64,000 bases of DNA. It comes from UBA6107 sp964533735. GTDB taxonomy: Bacteria; Chloroflexota; Anaerolineae; Anaerolineales; Anaerolineaceae. The notes under the pieces were generated by a model. That model searched no databases, was not told where the DNA came from, and saw only the letters and a program-made list of their open reading frames with translations. The translations under genes and the position numbers were made by a program. The stretch is from the NCBI GenBank assembly GCA_964533735.1, contig CAZHMD010000011.1, positions 1-64,000 on the forward strand. The letters are read 5' to 3'. Positions 8,228 through 16,902 of the stretch are shown here, one piece after another. The stretch's first letter is position 1; the number at the start of each line of letters is the position of its first letter.

Positions 8228-8295
8228 GTAATCCGTGATTCGTAATCTATAACCCGTAATCTGTAACCCGTAATCTGTAACCCGTAATTCGTGAA
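8228..8295 (+). repeat. Degenerate tandem repeat of CCCGTAATCTGTAA-like units
   Basis: Around five imperfect units of about 14-15 bases, such as AACCCGTAATCTGT, follow each other directly after the methyltransferase stop, with the ends drifting (CCGTGATTCGTAATC, CCGTAATTCGTGAA). This is intergenic and directly precedes the terminator. Confidence 0.85.
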
Positions 8296-8301
8296 CAGTA
8301 T

Positions 8302-8336
8302 GTGCCTTCTTAGCAACCGCGGGAAGGCACCTTTTT
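8302..8336 (+). terminator. Terminator after the methyltransferase gene
   Basis: GTGCCTTC (8302-8309) pairs exactly with GAAGGCAC (8323-8330), followed by TTTTT. Confidence 0.8.
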
Positions 8337-9211
8337 GTCCGGTATTTGAATTGTTTCCATGAATCAAAAAGATTCAATTCGATTCCTCCTCGAAAACTCC
8401 ATTGTTCGTACCCAAAACGTACTCTAAATTGACAACTGAGCTGCGATTCACAGGGATTCGTTTCCATTTTTTTGTTTTAAATTAAAAGTGGGAACAATTG
8501 GGATACGAATCAAGGGAGGTGAAAATAATTTACAGAATGAGCAAGGTAATATTTCAAAGGTCAAATTAAGGCTCCCTTCAAGGTTTGAGGATGGAAGGTT
8601 GAGGATGTATCCTGTATTAACATCATCTCACGAAAAGGCGAAAAACGTATCTTGCCCAATTGGCGAATTTTTAGCCCAAAACCTGCCAAATTGGCAAGTT
8701 TTTGGGGGTTTTGAGTCTATGCGAAATGCAAGGGCGTTTTTGATTGCGTTGAAAAGGGGTATGGATATAATTAATGGTGAGGGGAAATGAGAGATCCTTG
8801 CCTATTGCAACCTTTTCCTTTGAGTATGAAACTGGAGTTGGTGCATTCAAAAGCGAATACACCCTGAACCTGCTTGCCTAATTAACGAATTGTTAGCAAA
8901 ATACTTGCCAAGTTGGTAATTATTTGAAGAAGATTGCCGAATTTCAAAAAAGGGGTAGGACATAAGTGATTTAGTTACGTACAGATGTAGATAAGGATTG
9001 TTATTTTTTTTGAGAATTATGGTGGCACTTTTCGAGTAAAGACATTTTGATATTGTTAATTATTCTCAGTGGATGAATAATGCGTATAATTATTTTAAGT
9101 GAAATTTCTTATATTTTTAATAACACGATCATGATACCTTTCCTGAATTCGGAGCGATCAAATGTGAATTTACATTAAATTTTCTGTTTATTAGATTCTT
9201 AGGAGAACAAC
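8337..9211. other. AT-rich gene-free stretch before the AIPR gene
   Basis: No convincing gene. It holds a family 1 repeat (8735-8868) and two related segments, one around 8651-8705 and one around 8870-8925, both built of TTGCC(C/T)AATT...GAATT(T)...TTAGC...TGCCAA(A/G)TTGG, suggesting an old local duplication. Close to the AIPR gene a TATAAT at 9077-9082 could be a -10 box. Confidence 0.6.
8735..8868 (+). repeat. Dispersed repeat family 1, copy b
   Basis: GGGCGTTTTT is followed by TTGCGT (8744-8749), a 16-base spacer and TATAAT (8766-8771), then GAGGGGAAATGAGAGA and a closing GTGCATTCAAAAGCGAATAC segment. Strongly similar to the copy at 17668-17801. Confidence 0.75.
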
Positions 9212-10999
9212 ATGGCTTTAAATAAAATTCTGTCCGGCATCATGAAAAGTTTTTCTTCAAAAAAATCCCTGCAATATTTAGACGAAAGCAAGTTGTACGA
9301 GTACCTTGCAAGTTTCCTGGTCATTTCGAAATATCATCCAGAGGCATTCTCTGATCCACAAGATTTGGCGCAAGTTGATGTAGATCGGGGATCAACATTT
9401 GGCATAGACAGTATCGCTTTTATAATTAATGAGAACTTGGTTATAAGTAAACAAGATATCGAACTATATGCAAAATCCAAAACTCTCGACGTGAAAATTA
9501 TATTTATCCAATCAAAAATTGAAGAAAATTACGATACAGGCTCTATTTTAAAAACTTTTAAAGCAATCGAGAGTTTTCTTGGGGACAGAAAATTATTAGA
9601 AAACAACGAAAGCATAATAAATGCTTTCGAGATATACGATGAACTATATGACTTTAAATATTCCAGGTTTTTTAATTCGAGGTCACCTGAAATCCTAATT
9701 TATTATATTACTGCAGGAAAAGATTGTGAAAATGATTTGGTTTTTGGACTTTGCGAGCAAGAAAAAAAATCGATTGCAAAAAATTCACCTGAAATAAAGA
9801 AAATTAGTACTTTTATTCTAGGAAGTAACTATATTATTGATGCGTTTAATGAACTAGAAAACCGTATCGAGGTACAATTAAATTTCAAAAATAATCTTTC
9901 ATTAGATAAGATTGATAAAGTTCTTCAGTCATATCTTGGATATGTGTCTGGTGCGGATTTCTTAGGTATTATCACTGATAAGCAAGGGAATCTTCGAAGA
10001 AAACTTTTTTACGAGAATGTTCGAGATTTTCAGGGGAGTGGAAATTCTGTAAATCAAGAAATCTCAAAAACAATAACCACAAAGAGTTTGCGAGATAAGT
10101 TTATTTTGTTAAACAATGGAATAACAATCGTAGCCAAACACTTCAAATCTTTAGGTTCAAACACATATGAAATGCGAGATTTTCAAATTGTAAATGGGTG
10201 TCAGACAAGTAATGAAATATTTTTAGGTAAAGAATTTAGCAAAGAAATACTGATACCTCTAAAAATAATCCATACAACGGATTTGGAATTGATTTCAATG
10301 ATTGTAAAAGCAACAAATAGGCAAACGCCTGTTCCAGATGAAGCGTTTATTGCCCTTGATAGGTACCACAAATTACTGCAAGAAACTTATGGGGCTTACT
10401 CGAAAGAAATGCCGCTTCAGATCTTCTACGAAAGAAGATCAGGGGAATTTGATTTTTTAGAGAAAGTCTATTATCAATACCAAATTGTAAATCTTCATAG
10501 TGTAATTCGAGCTATTACAAGTGTTTATTTTCAAGATGCATATGTTGTTTATAACAATAATCCTGCCAACATATTACGCTCAAGATTTACACGCCTCTTC
10601 AGAGACGATCATAAAACTGAGATTTACTATATTTCCAACTATCTATTAGCATTATTTGTAAATTTTCAAGAGAAAGGAATTCTTGCAAGAAATGATTACC
10701 CTTTACGGTTTTATTTCATTATGATTACAAAGCAACTTCTTGCCGGAAAGTATGGCAACTACGATTTCTCATCAAAAGATATTGAAAATGAAGCGAAATT
10801 AATAATCACAAAACTTAAGTTAGATGGGAAGGATATTGAAAACGCATTTATACAAGCAAAACGAATTATTACAAAAGCACAAGGTATTTATCAAGGTAGA
10901 CGCACTAACCACAACAGAAATGAAATCTTGCGTGACCCAGAATTTAATAAAGTGATTATAAATGAGGTGAAAAAATATTTAAGCTTCCCTTCCTACTGA
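9212..10999 (+). CDS. AIPR-family (abortive infection phage resistance) protein
   Basis: 595 residues. Family landmarks: ENVRDFQGSGNSVNQEI (about 268-284), LLNNGITIVAK (about 302-312) and IVNGCQTSNEIF (about 325-336), which match the conserved core of AIPR proteins (first linked to abortive phage infection in lactococci). No signal peptide or membrane segment. Start ATG follows AGGAGA. The gene is much richer in A and T than the genes on either side of the island, with codon use to match, so it was probably acquired. A large ATPase gene of similar composition follows 0.65 kb downstream. The molecular activity of AIPR proteins is not established; a defence role is inferred. Confidence 0.85.
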   Translation: MALNKILSGIMKSFSSKKSLQYLDESKLYEYLASFLVISKYHPEAFSDPQDLAQVDVDRGSTFGIDSIAFIINENLVISKQDIELYAKSKTLDVKIIFIQSKIEENYDTGSILKTFKAIESFLGDRKLLENNESIINAFEIYDELYDFKYSRFFNSRSPEILIYYITAGKDCENDLVFGLCEQEKKSIAKNSPEIKKISTFILGSNYIIDAFNELENRIEVQLNFKNNLSLDKIDKVLQSYLGYVSGADFLGIITDKQGNLRRKLFYENVRDFQGSGNSVNQEISKTITTKSLRDKFILLNNGITIVAKHFKSLGSNTYEMRDFQIVNGCQTSNEIFLGKEFSKEILIPLKIIHTTDLELISMIVKATNRQTPVPDEAFIALDRYHKLLQETYGAYSKEMPLQIFYERRSGEFDFLEKVYYQYQIVNLHSVIRAITSVYFQDAYVVYNNNPANILRSRFTRLFRDDHKTEIYYISNYLLALFVNFQEKGILARNDYPLRFYFIMITKQLLAGKYGNYDFSSKDIENEAKLIITKLKLDGKDIENAFIQAKRIITKAQGIYQGRRTNHNRNEILRDPEFNKVIINEVKKYLSFPSY

Positions 11000-11646
11000 G
11001 CGACTTTAGTAGACGTATCCTCACATAAGGATGACTTGGCTAGTTAAGGATTTGGCTACATTAACGAGTACCTCGAATACATATTCACAGAAAGAAGTTG
11101 GGAAAGCTAGTGGATCTAATAATGTAGTGGTTCTGTCAAGGGTAATTATGATTGTGGAGAATAAATATATTATGAGATCCACCCTAAAAGTTATTGATAC
11201 GAATAATACATTTTCATTGGAATGAAATCTGAGCAAATTCATTCCTTCAATGCGTTCATTAACTAGTGCTTTTGAATAATTCCCCTTACTTCCAAAGTGT
11301 GGTCAATTTCGGATGTAGAGATCTTTTCAGAGAGCTGTACATAGTTATAAGCCACTGGTGCAAGGGAAATTACGTTGAAAATATTTTAAACACCCTCCGG
11401 GAACAGTGGGGGCTATTGGTTTGCAAAAAAAGGGCTATTTATAATATATTATATGGAAATCGAGAGGGGAAAGTCAATTGGGGCAATTTTCCTAGACTGA
11501 AATTAGTGTATCCACTTTGAATACACAATTCTAGCAGAAGAAATTTACACAGATCAAATAAACCTTTTTGATTTAAAAAGAGGTTGTAATTAAAAGGTAA
11601 ATCAACTTGATCGAATTCATTGCGGAAAAACGGAGGGTCAAATCTT
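11000..11646. other. Gene-free gap between the AIPR and ATPase genes
   Basis: About 650 bases with only short unsupported frames. I see no conserved motif, no clear terminator and no strong promoter. A GGAGGG at 11632-11637 is the ribosome site of the next gene. Its A/T richness matches the island. Confidence 0.6.
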
Positions 11647-14370
11647 ATGAATGTGTGGAATTTTGAAGCTGCAGAAATCATCGATGGTCAAGATTTAGAG
11701 TCATGCCCAATCTATCGCACTCCTGATATTGATGAGTTCTTAGGAGGGGAGAGGTCAAAAAAACGCATAATAAGCGGACTCAAAGGAACTGGAAAAACTC
11801 TTTTTCTGAAGATGATCAGCTACCAGTATCGTCACCTCGGTGGCGTGACATTGATCCCAACCACAGAGCTAACCGAACGCCTTTATTCCATCGATTATGA
11901 CTTTTCAGATAAAAAAGCTAGATCATGGTCTTCTCATGAGCGTTGGAAACATGTCTGGCGAACAGTACTTTCGGTAGTTGTGCTGAAAGCGATTAGACAC
12001 TCCTTTCCATCTGAAATTCTGGAAATATTCCCTGATAACCTTGGGATTTCCATCGGCGCCCACCTTTCGGCTGCCATCCAAAGTCGTGAAATAGATACTT
12101 CAAGATTCCAGGAATTGTTTTCCAAAATGCTTGATGCTGCAATTCAAGCTATCAACCAACCCGTTGCCTTATTTGTGGATAATATTGATGAGGCTTTTGC
12201 GAGACATTCGGGATACGACCTACATCGAGACGCAATTGATCGTCAGAGTCAGTCAGGCTCACATTCTTATGAACTTTGGCTTTCCGCACAGATCGGGTTC
12301 ATGCTTGCGGTACGTGAGCTTACTACCCGTAATGCACATCTGAAATTGTTCGGTACAGTTCGCTCAGAAGCGATACGAGATAATCCGACATCCACCGCGT
12401 TCAATATGCAATCCTTGGTCCTTGATTTGAGATACAATGCTAATGAGCTACGAGGTATTTTTGAGGCTAAATTGCACCGGTTGCGCGAAATTGATACTAA
12501 GTCTTTCTCGCGTCCTGAAGAACCCGATCCTATCAAGGCATTCTTTCCATTTGATACGATTGAACACAAGATTGTTTCTCAATCTGCCGATCAACCATAT
12601 CTTGAGGATGTTTTTGATTATATCCGCCGGCATACTCGCGGCCGACCTCGTGAACTTGATTTCATCGGCCATGACCTTCATATGACTCCTCAAGAGGCAC
12701 GTACGCCTGATCGTGTCCGAGAGTTGGTGCGCGATCGAAGTTCCAAGTTTTTTGGTTTTTCTAAAAACGAAGCTGTCCCATTTTGGGATCCATTACTGGA
12801 CGACTTAGCAAATAAGATTTCATCCAATTTTATCTTACAGAAAGATGCGATCAACTTGTCTAGCGAGTTGTCCAGTGTAGGCACCGGTATTGAATATTGG
12901 AATTCCTTACGCGCAAATGGCCTTTGCGGTGCAGTAGTCAATGTTCATCCTAATAAAAAGGAACAGCATTTTTCAAACCATGATGTCTTCGCTGACCTGA
13001 GTGAAGCTGATTTCTTATCCTCTCGTATTTGGGTGATCCACCCCTGCATTACCATTAACGCCTTTCCTCGTCGAAAACGTTACCGCCCAAACCCAAGAAA
13101 TGTGGCTGGTCATTTGTATCCCTTTATTCCAGAGAATACTACACCAAAATCACAAAAAAAACATATTCATGTACTTATTGGAGCTGGAAAACTGGGTTTT
13201 GGATTAGTTATACCTATGCTACTTTTGGATAAACAGACCAATGTCCTGATTGTGGCAAGGGACAGCGAAAAATGGCAGAAATTATTGGGAGCAAAAGATA
13301 ATTTCAAACAGCAATTGCTAATCAGATTCTCAAAGTGGCAAAATCCTCAACAATACAACATTAAAGTAGTATCAGATCGACAACTAGATTGGCAGAAAAC
13401 TATCCAAAAATTTATAAGCAGAAACCGATGTGTCTTGTTGGTCATGAGTGAAAAATCATCATTAAAATACGCGGTTGAACAAGGCAACTCAGTGGGCATT
13501 TCAGTTGGTACTAAAAACATTGAAGAAATTGTCGAAGATCTTGCAATTATTCAGTGTAAGGCCAAGGTGGTTCTCGGATTCGAAAACGATGAAAGCGCAC
13601 TTTTAAAAGCAGACACCATTCTTAGAAAACATAGGAAGGTGTTAGTTCCCACCGTTGTAGACCGTATTTGCAGCGAAATCGAAATCACCGAGGATGGTAT
13701 CGAGATTAGAGCCGAGAAACATGGAAAGATAACTGCTTTCGTCGAGAAAAATAACACAAAAGGGGTGTTACCTCAAGTGTTCTTGTCTGGTGAGAATTTA
13801 GGTGTGAAAGTGGTCACTGACCGGGGAAAATTCTCCTTAATACGTGAACAAAAAAAACGCCTTGTTAATACTCTTCATGCTACTGCAGCGGTCATGGTTC
13901 ACAAGGCCCTCATGGATGTCGGCGCCAGTAAGGAAACTGCAAATGAAGCGGTTCTCGGTCTGATTGCAAATAACATGGATATTCATATACGGTTAGAACT
14001 AATTAAGGATTTGCTAATCTTATCTGTTTTGGGTACGCTTCCAGAAGACCAGCTTACTGATGAAATATTGAGATCGCAAATCGCTGATTTGCAAGACTAT
14101 GGAAATGATTCTCTTAGGAGAATCCTTTCGGAGCCAGATGCCCCATCGCGTGTTCTCCAAACGGATATACAATCTCTGTCTTCAAAATATACCAGGCTTT
14201 TCGCTAATGTTAAAGATTTAGCCCTAATCGCCCTCAAAAACCAGTATGTAAAAACTGTGTTTCCTTTTGACGAGAGAGAAATCGACGCACGACTTAATAA
14301 AGTGAATGAAGCGTTTATTGGTTTAATCGCTCAGTTGCCTGCGACACAAACTGTTAAGGAGGATAAGTAA
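11647..14370 (+). CDS. P-loop ATPase fused to a mannitol-dehydrogenase-like NAD(P)-binding domain
   Basis: 907 residues; ATG 11647 follows GGAGGG by 9 bases (a TTG at 11620 is less likely). N-terminal part: Walker A GLKGTGKT (44-51) and Walker B VALFVDNIDEA (D178, D181), an AAA/ORC-like or STAND-like ATPase with sensor-like FGTVRSEA further on. A middle region (about 390-500) looks winged-helix-like. From about 507 a Rossmann fold begins with IGAGKLGFG (G512-G519), as in mannitol-1-phosphate 5-dehydrogenase. Near 736 the long-chain polyol dehydrogenase signature appears with exact spacing: K736, N741, H744 (K-x4-N-x2-H), followed by an all-helical tail. I know no standard enzyme with this architecture. 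With the AIPR neighbour and foreign base composition, a defence function (ATP-dependent sensing with an NAD-linked effector) is my inference. Confidence 0.8.
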   Translation: MNVWNFEAAEIIDGQDLESCPIYRTPDIDEFLGGERSKKRIISGLKGTGKTLFLKMISYQYRHLGGVTLIPTTELTERLYSIDYDFSDKKARSWSSHERWKHVWRTVLSVVVLKAIRHSFPSEILEIFPDNLGISIGAHLSAAIQSREIDTSRFQELFSKMLDAAIQAINQPVALFVDNIDEAFARHSGYDLHRDAIDRQSQSGSHSYELWLSAQIGFMLAVRELTTRNAHLKLFGTVRSEAIRDNPTSTAFNMQSLVLDLRYNANELRGIFEAKLHRLREIDTKSFSRPEEPDPIKAFFPFDTIEHKIVSQSADQPYLEDVFDYIRRHTRGRPRELDFIGHDLHMTPQEARTPDRVRELVRDRSSKFFGFSKNEAVPFWDPLLDDLANKISSNFILQKDAINLSSELSSVGTGIEYWNSLRANGLCGAVVNVHPNKKEQHFSNHDVFADLSEADFLSSRIWVIHPCITINAFPRRKRYRPNPRNVAGHLYPFIPENTTPKSQKKHIHVLIGAGKLGFGLVIPMLLLDKQTNVLIVARDSEKWQKLLGAKDNFKQQLLIRFSKWQNPQQYNIKVVSDRQLDWQKTIQKFISRNRCVLLVMSEKSSLKYAVEQGNSVGISVGTKNIEEIVEDLAIIQCKAKVVLGFENDESALLKADTILRKHRKVLVPTVVDRICSEIEITEDGIEIRAEKHGKITAFVEKNNTKGVLPQVFLSGENLGVKVVTDRGKFSLIREQKKRLVNTLHATAAVMVHKALMDVGASKETANEAVLGLIANNMDIHIRLELIKDLLILSVLGTLPEDQLTDEILRSQIADLQDYGNDSLRRILSEPDAPSRVLQTDIQSLSSKYTRLFANVKDLALIALKNQYVKTVFPFDEREIDARLNKVNEAFIGLIAQLPATQTVKEDK

Positions 14371-14488
14371 GAAATAGTCCAAATAGGTGATCACAGTGCT
14401 AATCTACTTTGTGGTAAGAAATTTTTATACAAATACTTTACTTTTTTATTCTAACTAAATTGAATATATTTGATTGCTATTGATTGGG

Positions 14489-14590
14489 TCGGTTCGAATT
14501 TGATCCACCAAAATTGATTTTATTAATGAGGCGCTGATGGGTCGCCCCAGTAGAACTGGGAAGTCCGACCCGCCCTGCGCCTGGTGAGTT
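14489..14590 (+). repeat. Hairpin repeat family 2, copy 1
   Basis: TTTGATCCACCAAAATTGA begins a segment whose TCCA pairs with TGGG(T) at about 14538-14542, followed by a second hairpin CCCAG/CTGGG (about 14546-14550 with 14556-14560) and AAGTCCGACCC. Same order as copies at 15304-15380 and 16770-16850. No gene lies between 14371 and 14666 apart from this element. Confidence 0.65.
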
Positions 14591-14666
14591 GATCGCAGAT
14601 GTGCTGAAGAATTAGGATGAAACGTTATCAGAATATTGATTTCCAAGAAGGAGCTCCGTGAAATAG

Positions 14667-15314
14667 ATGAATACCGCAACGAGAAAAATCGCAGCAACAC
14701 TCGGTACAATCTTTGGAATCTCCGGTATGAGCCACGGCTTTTTCGAGGCACTTCAGGGGAATACGCCGACTGGCGGGATGTTCATATCCGCGATAGGTGA
14801 GGCGCAAAGAATGTGGCCGCATGGCAGCGAGCCCGCTTTCACGCTTATTCCCAACTTCCTGATCACCGGAATCGCAGCCATGCTGGTCGGGCTTGCCATC
14901 ATCGTCTGGTCAATTGGCTACATTCACAGAAAGAACGGGGCAATCGTCCTGCTGCTCCTCTTTGTGCTGCTTCTCCTGGTGGGGGGAGGTGTGGCGCAGA
15001 TATTATTCTTTCCGTGGATATGCCTGGTGGCGTCCAGAATCAACAAACCCCTGGTTTGGTGGAGAAAGAAACTGCCGGGTACTTTTCTATCGCGCTTTGG
15101 CAAGGCGTGGTCATGGAGCCTGGTGACAGGTTCCACAATCATGGTTTTTGTTTTAGCGATTGGCATTACAGGATTTGTACCGGGGGTTAGTGATGCGGAA
15201 GCCGTGATGTCCGTGATGCTTGTTTGCCTTGCCTCCGAATTGGTAATATTGCCATTCACCTTCATCTCCGGGTTTGCGTATGATATTGCGGTTGGCAGGC
15301 GGGATCAAATTTAG
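14667..15314 (+). CDS. Hypothetical integral membrane protein
   Basis: 215 residues with about five hydrophobic segments: one near 9-25 (weak), then about 62-82, 90-115, 150-172 and 180-203. A loop of about 35 residues containing the only Trp-Arg-Lys rich stretch (PLVWWRKKLPG) lies between the third and fourth. No family recognised. The ATG at 14667 is preceded by AAGGAGCTCC about 14 bases upstream. The stop codon falls inside copy 2 of hairpin repeat family 2, and copy 1 lies just upstream, so the gene is bracketed by the two copies. Confidence 0.7.
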   Translation: MNTATRKIAATLGTIFGISGMSHGFFEALQGNTPTGGMFISAIGEAQRMWPHGSEPAFTLIPNFLITGIAAMLVGLAIIVWSIGYIHRKNGAIVLLLLFVLLLLVGGGVAQILFFPWICLVASRINKPLVWWRKKLPGTFLSRFGKAWSWSLVTGSTIMVFVLAIGITGFVPGVSDAEAVMSVMLVCLASELVILPFTFISGFAYDIAVGRRDQI

Positions 15315-15380
15315 ACCCACTAAAATGGCTTAATAACGGCTGGTGGGTCGCCCCGGCTAAATGGGGAGGTCCGGTTCACC
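15304..15380 (+). repeat. Hairpin repeat family 2, copy 2
   Basis: GACCCAC (15314-15320) pairs with GTGGGTC (15343-15349); next GCCCC (15350-15354) faces GGGG (15363-15366), then AGGTCCGGTTCACC. Compared with copy 3 the outer pair G-C is replaced by A-T on both arms, which keeps the stem. Confidence 0.75.
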
Positions 15381-15474
15381 AGAAGATACCCTAAAGGGTG
15401 CTATGCGAACACATACCGGCAGGCTGTTGAGGAAATGGGTAGAATGGTAAACGGGATAGGAAAATTTTTAATCC

Positions 15475-16260
15475 ATGAATGATTCCTGGCTAAATGGAAT
15501 TGCGTATGAAAGGTTTATGGGTCGCTGGAGCAAACTCATTGCTCAAAAATTTTTGAAATGGCTTGCCGTCGCTCCTGCCTGCAGTTGGTTGGATGTGGGT
15601 TGTGGCACCGGTTCACTTACCAGGCTAATACTTGAGACACAACAGCCAAAAGAAGTTGTCTCAATTGATTCATCTCGTGATTTTATTTCACATGCACAAC
15701 GCTTGATAACCAATCCATTAGTCCATTTTAAAGTTGGACTAGCCCAGTCATTGGAACTAGATTCGAATTCCATTGATGCCGTTGTATCTGGGCTTGTTCT
15801 CAATTTTGTTCCACAACCTGAAGCTGCAATTTTGGAAATGATGAGAGTAACGAAGCCTGGCGGTAAAATCGGGATATTCCTTTGGGATTATGCAGATGGC
15901 ATGCAAATGTTGCGCTATTTTTGGGATGCCGCTGTAAAACTTGATAACAAAGCCATTGAGTTTGATGAGGGCATCAGGTTCCCACTTTGCCAAGCAGGGC
16001 AGCTTGAAGCTCTAGTCCAAAAAGTCGGTTTGACCCAGGTTGAGGCAGCACCCATTGAAGTAAATACTGTCTTCCAAAGCTTTGATGATTATTGGCAACC
16101 TTTTCTTGGAATGGTTGGCTCTGCGCCGAGCTATGTAATGAGTTTGAATCAAAAAAGCCGGCAAAAACTTGAAGATAACCTTCACAATTCGGTACCCATT
16201 GACAAAAATGGGTCAATTTCCATTGTGGCCAGAGCGTGGGCGGTAAAGGGCACAGCCTGA
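15475..16260 (+). CDS. Class I SAM-dependent methyltransferase
   Basis: 261 residues. Motif I is WLDVGCGTGSLT (about residues 38-49), with the acidic SIDSS motif II and a DAVVSGLVLNFVPQPEAAILEM segment typical of Methyltransf_11 enzymes; MMRVTKPGGKIGIFLWDY corresponds to the post-motif III region. Probably a small-molecule or lipid methyltransferase; substrate unknown. The start ATG has only a distant ATAGGA. The gene lies between copies 2 and 3 of hairpin repeat family 2. GC content is moderate and lower than the mevalonate cluster. Confidence 0.88.
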   Translation: MNDSWLNGIAYERFMGRWSKLIAQKFLKWLAVAPACSWLDVGCGTGSLTRLILETQQPKEVVSIDSSRDFISHAQRLITNPLVHFKVGLAQSLELDSNSIDAVVSGLVLNFVPQPEAAILEMMRVTKPGGKIGIFLWDYADGMQMLRYFWDAAVKLDNKAIEFDEGIRFPLCQAGQLEALVQKVGLTQVEAAPIEVNTVFQSFDDYWQPFLGMVGSAPSYVMSLNQKSRQKLEDNLHNSVPIDKNGSISIVARAWAVKGTA

Positions 16261-16406
16261 CGTTCGCTTGCCCAATCTGCGGCACCTGCTGCGAGCATTT
16301 CGCGAAGCGTGTCATCGAGCTGCTGTGCGCCCTGCTCCCATTTGAGCTTGCGATTCAGCTCAGGCAAAACATAATCCACACCATCCCACACGTACCCCGA
16401 GGGCCA
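16261..16406 (-). pseudogene. Gene fragment, unidentified
   Basis: The minus strand reads WPSGYVWDGVDYVLPELNRK and then about 25 more protein-like residues (helical, LDDTLREMLAAGAADWASER), after which the frame runs into the 3' end of the methyltransferase gene on the other strand. An in-frame TAG lies just upstream. Composition and residue pattern look like real coding sequence, so this is probably the remains of a gene; I do not recognise the family. Confidence 0.4.
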
Positions 16407-16440
16407 TAACGCACACTATTGGAAGGGATGACAAAATACT

Positions 16441-16692
16441 ATGTTCAAGACACGTGAGATCTCTATCGGGCCAATCTTTCGATTTTTGATTGGCACTTTA
16501 GGAATTCTTGTAATACTAACCGGATTGACTCTCTCAGTGAGAGAGTTCTGGTTTGCATTTCAAGGGGAGTGGTTGAGATTGTTATACGCATTTCTTCTCT
16601 TACCAATCATAGCCGGGGGTATATCACTATTGCATAGCGCTATTCGAGGACGGCTCTCCATCCGTTTTTACCAAGTAAAAAACAAAAAATAG
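16441..16692 (+). CDS. Small two-TM membrane protein
   Basis: 83 residues with two hydrophobic segments (about 12-30 and 44-64) separated by a short loop containing EFWFAFQGEW, and a basic C-terminal tail (RFYQVKNKK). The ATG follows AAGGGATGACAAAATACT, a weak ribosome site. No known family. It lies just upstream of copy 3 of hairpin repeat family 2. Confidence 0.6.
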   Translation: MFKTREISIGPIFRFLIGTLGILVILTGLTLSVREFWFAFQGEWLRLLYAFLLLPIIAGGISLLHSAIRGRLSIRFYQVKNKK

Positions 16693-16769
16693 TGACATAT
16701 TTATACGTAGCGAATAGAGATCAAGCCTGGATACATTCGAAAACGATACTCTTATTGGGGGGGTGGACT

Positions 16770-16850
16770 TGCTTTTGAACCCACCAAAACTGATGAGATG
16801 AACTGCTGGTGGGTTGCTCTGGCAAAACGGGGAATACAGACCCAGCCAAC
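16770..16850 (+). repeat. Hairpin repeat family 2, copy 3
   Basis: AACCCACC (16778-16785) pairs perfectly with GGTGGGTT (16808-16815), followed by GCTCTGGCAAAACGGGG and CAGACCC. The same block order as in copies 1 and 2, with base changes that preserve the stem. Confidence 0.75.
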
Positions 16851-16902
16851 GCCTGCTGGGCAAGCGCCACCAAAATGGTCAATAAGGAAAAGGGTCGTTA
16901 AA

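Noticed and set aside
8228..8295. Tandem repeat as a CRISPR array
   Set aside because: Units are about 14-15 bases, adjoin without spacers and drift in sequence; no cas genes nearby.
8488..8790. Open frame of 100 codons on the plus strand
   Set aside because: It runs through family 1 repeat and a locally duplicated intergenic segment, lacks protein-like composition and has no convincing start.
11031..11520. Two short plus-strand frames (64 and 84 codons) between the AIPR and ATPase genes
   Set aside because: No ribosome site, no recognisable motifs, and AT-rich DNA gives such frames by chance; left as a gene-free gap.
14491..14500. GGTTCGAATTT as a tRNA T-loop
   Set aside because: No acceptor stem, anticodon arm or CCA-proximal pairing around it.
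14489..16850. Hairpin repeats as integron attC sites
   Set aside because: The typical core GTTRRRY/RYYYAAC ends are not present and no integrase is seen in the window.
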